The position numbers and the translations under genes are program-made. Shown here one piece after another: positions 36,966 to 37,959 of a stretch of DNA of 37,959 nucleotides. Location of the stretch: assembly GCA_028872955.1 (NCBI GenBank), contig JAGWNX010000030.1:1-37959 (forward strand). The letters run 5' to 3'. The number at the start of each line of letters is the position of its first letter. Position 1 is the stretch's first letter. This DNA is from Acidobacteriota bacterium. Its GTDB lineage: Bacteria > Acidobacteriota > Terriglobia > Terriglobales > Acidobacteriaceae. The notes under the pieces were generated by a model. The model had not been told where the DNA came from, searched no databases, and was given only the letters and a program-made list of their open reading frames with translations.

Positions 36966-37959
36966 TCACCCAATCCTGTTCTGGTTGTAGCCCGTGATTG
37001 CGCTGTAGATCTCGTTCACCTGGTTGAGTTGCGAAGGAATGGACTGCAGAATCTGGTTTGCCTGGTTCAGCTCCGTCGTCAGCTGCGTCTTCTGCGTCGC
37101 CAGCAGCGCATTCTCCTGGGTGATGTCCGCATTCAGCGCAGCTTCCTGCTTACTGTTCTGTTGCTGCGCCAGGTAGACTGCGCCACTCGGAGCCTGCGTG
37201 CCCAGGTTATTGAGCACGCTGGCCAGGGTGCTGCCGAAGCTGCTGGTGTTTTGAAAATAGCCCTGCACTGCGGTCGGATTCGCGTTGAGCGCATTCGTCA
37301 GCGTTCCCGTGTCGAGCGCGAGCGTGCCATCGCTATTGGTGCTGATGCCAAGCTGCGACAGATTGCTGATGCTGCCACTGGCGCCACCGGCAAACAGCAC
37401 ACTCGACAACTGACTCTGAATCATTGCCAGCGTGGGGTTACCAAACAGTGGTTGCGCCTGGCCGGAGGCATTGTTCTTCTCCTGGCCCGCAACGTCTTTG
37501 ATCACGGCGTTGTAGGCATTCACCATGGTGGAGAACGCCGTGCTCACGCTCGCCGTGTCGTTGGTGATCTCCACCTGCACCGGTGATGTACTGGCCGCCA
37601 GCAGCTGCATGGTGACGCCCGGCACTGCCGTGGTCACCGTGTTGCTTGCACTGGTAAGGGCGATGCCATCCACGCTCAGGCTGGCATCCGCGCCGGTCTG
37701 GCCGGCTTGAAAGCTGATAGCCTTACCCGTCGTGGCATCCGTCAGGCTGCCGCCGATAGTGAGTTGTCCGGCAGCGCCGGAAGTGCTGCTCACCAGGTTC
37801 AGCCGAGTGCCGGTGGTATCGGTGACCAAGGTGGCCTTCACCCCTGCCCCGGCTGCGTTGATGGCGGTAACCAGCGATTGCAACGTGTTGCTGGTGCTGC
37901 CAACGGTGATCGTCTGTGCGGTGCCGCTGCCCACCTGCACGGTGATGCTGCCTGAGAGC
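36966..37959 (-). CDS. fliD: Flagellar hook-associated protein FliD, C-terminal part
   Basis: Partial: the gene runs beyond the end of the window, so only about 331 C-terminal residues are visible. The flagellar cap protein FliD forms the pentameric cap that guides flagellin assembly. The Thr/Ser/Gly/Ala-rich segments (TITVGSTSNTLQSLVTAINAAGAGVKATLVTD, here abbreviated in meaning) resemble the FliD_N-linked flagellin-like repeats, and the C-terminus has heptad-like Gln/Leu helices with repeated Leu-Gln spacing typical of FliD_C. It ends by TGA at 36966-36968, overlapping an alternative fliS start. The N-terminal portion and the rest of the flagellar locus lie outside the window. Confidence 0.88.
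   Translation of the reverse strand, partial: LSGSITVQVGSGTAQTITVGSTSNTLQSLVTAINAAGAGVKATLVTDTTGTRLNLVSSTSGAAGQLTIGGSLTDATTGKAISFQAGQTGADASLSVDGIALTSASNTVTTAVPGVTMQLLAASTSPVQVEITNDTASVSTAFSTMVNAYNAVIKDVAGQEKNNASGQAQPLFGNPTLAMIQSQLSSVLFAGGASGSISNLSQLGISTNSDGTLALDTGTLTNALNANPTAVQGYFQNTSSFGSTLASVLNNLGTQAPSGAVYLAQQQNSKQEAALNADITQENALLATQKTQLTTELNQANQILQSIPSQLNQVNEIYSAITGYNQNRIG

Overview
The window reads as a GC-rich chromosomal segment from a Gram-negative soil-type bacterium, most likely an Acidobacteriota member of the Terriglobia/Acidobacteriaceae type. The clues are an LPS-export permease gene and Sec/SRP genes, exported glycosidases, many Ala/Pro-rich secreted proteins, and a secreted protein (309-1100) carrying an N-terminal LPDAPG-like segment that I associate with acidobacterial exported proteins. 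The lineage is an inference from protein style, not from a search. The 3' end carries fliD (partial) and fliS, so the organism is probably flagellated. I see no rRNA, tRNA, CRISPR array, insertion sequence or prophage. Coding density is very high and most gaps are below 200 bases.

Layout. 1-1434: leader region and two secreted proteins of unknown function. 1568-4636: secA, ending in a strong hairpin terminator. 4765-8734 (minus): a translationally coupled operon of an NtrC-type sigma-54 activator, a membrane sensor kinase and a small lipoprotein. 8841-10729: rhodanese and an exported GH1 beta-glycosidase. 10748-12669 (minus): overlapping xerD-xerC. 12820-14205: ffh. 14296-14743 (minus): a RelE/ParE-like toxin with its antitoxin. 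14884-20121: secreted dienelactone hydrolase, citramalate-synthase-like enzyme, exported GH29 alpha-L-fucosidase and a peroxiredoxin-like protein. 20188-21828 (minus): pgi. 22073-22948: IclR-family regulator. 22962-26733 (minus): a YncE-like/phosphoesterase fusion overlapping a mannose-6-phosphate isomerase. 26876-32170 (plus): fatty-acid desaturase, terminator, two-TM histidine kinase, OmpR-type response regulator, and a single-chain LptF-LptG-like permease. 32167-33873 (minus): patatin-like lipase. 33973-36473: exported FKBP isomerase and an ABC exporter. 36478-37959 (minus): fliS and fliD (truncated by the window end).

How the genes may work together. Several themes concern the envelope: SecA and Ffh for export, Tat- and Sec-type exported enzymes, an LPS-export permease, a desaturase, a patatin-like lipase and an ABC exporter. 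The desaturase, short-loop sensor kinase, response regulator and LptFG-like run is the most coherent candidate for a membrane-homeostasis module. Upstream of the desaturase, in the divergent gap it shares with the phosphoesterase gene, lies a triple direct repeat phased at 11 bases, a geometry used by PhoB/OmpR-family regulators. Carbohydrate genes (GH1, GH29, pgi, manA-like) suggest polysaccharide degradation feeding glycolysis.

The most unusual features are the 806-residue LptF+LptG-like single chain, the tandem xerD-xerC overlap, the desaturase/kinase/LPS neighbourhood, and a recurrent TACACT/TATACT/TATTCT hexamer sitting 6-12 bases before start codons, which suggests leaderless transcripts. 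All promoter and operator calls were made by eye and are tentative.
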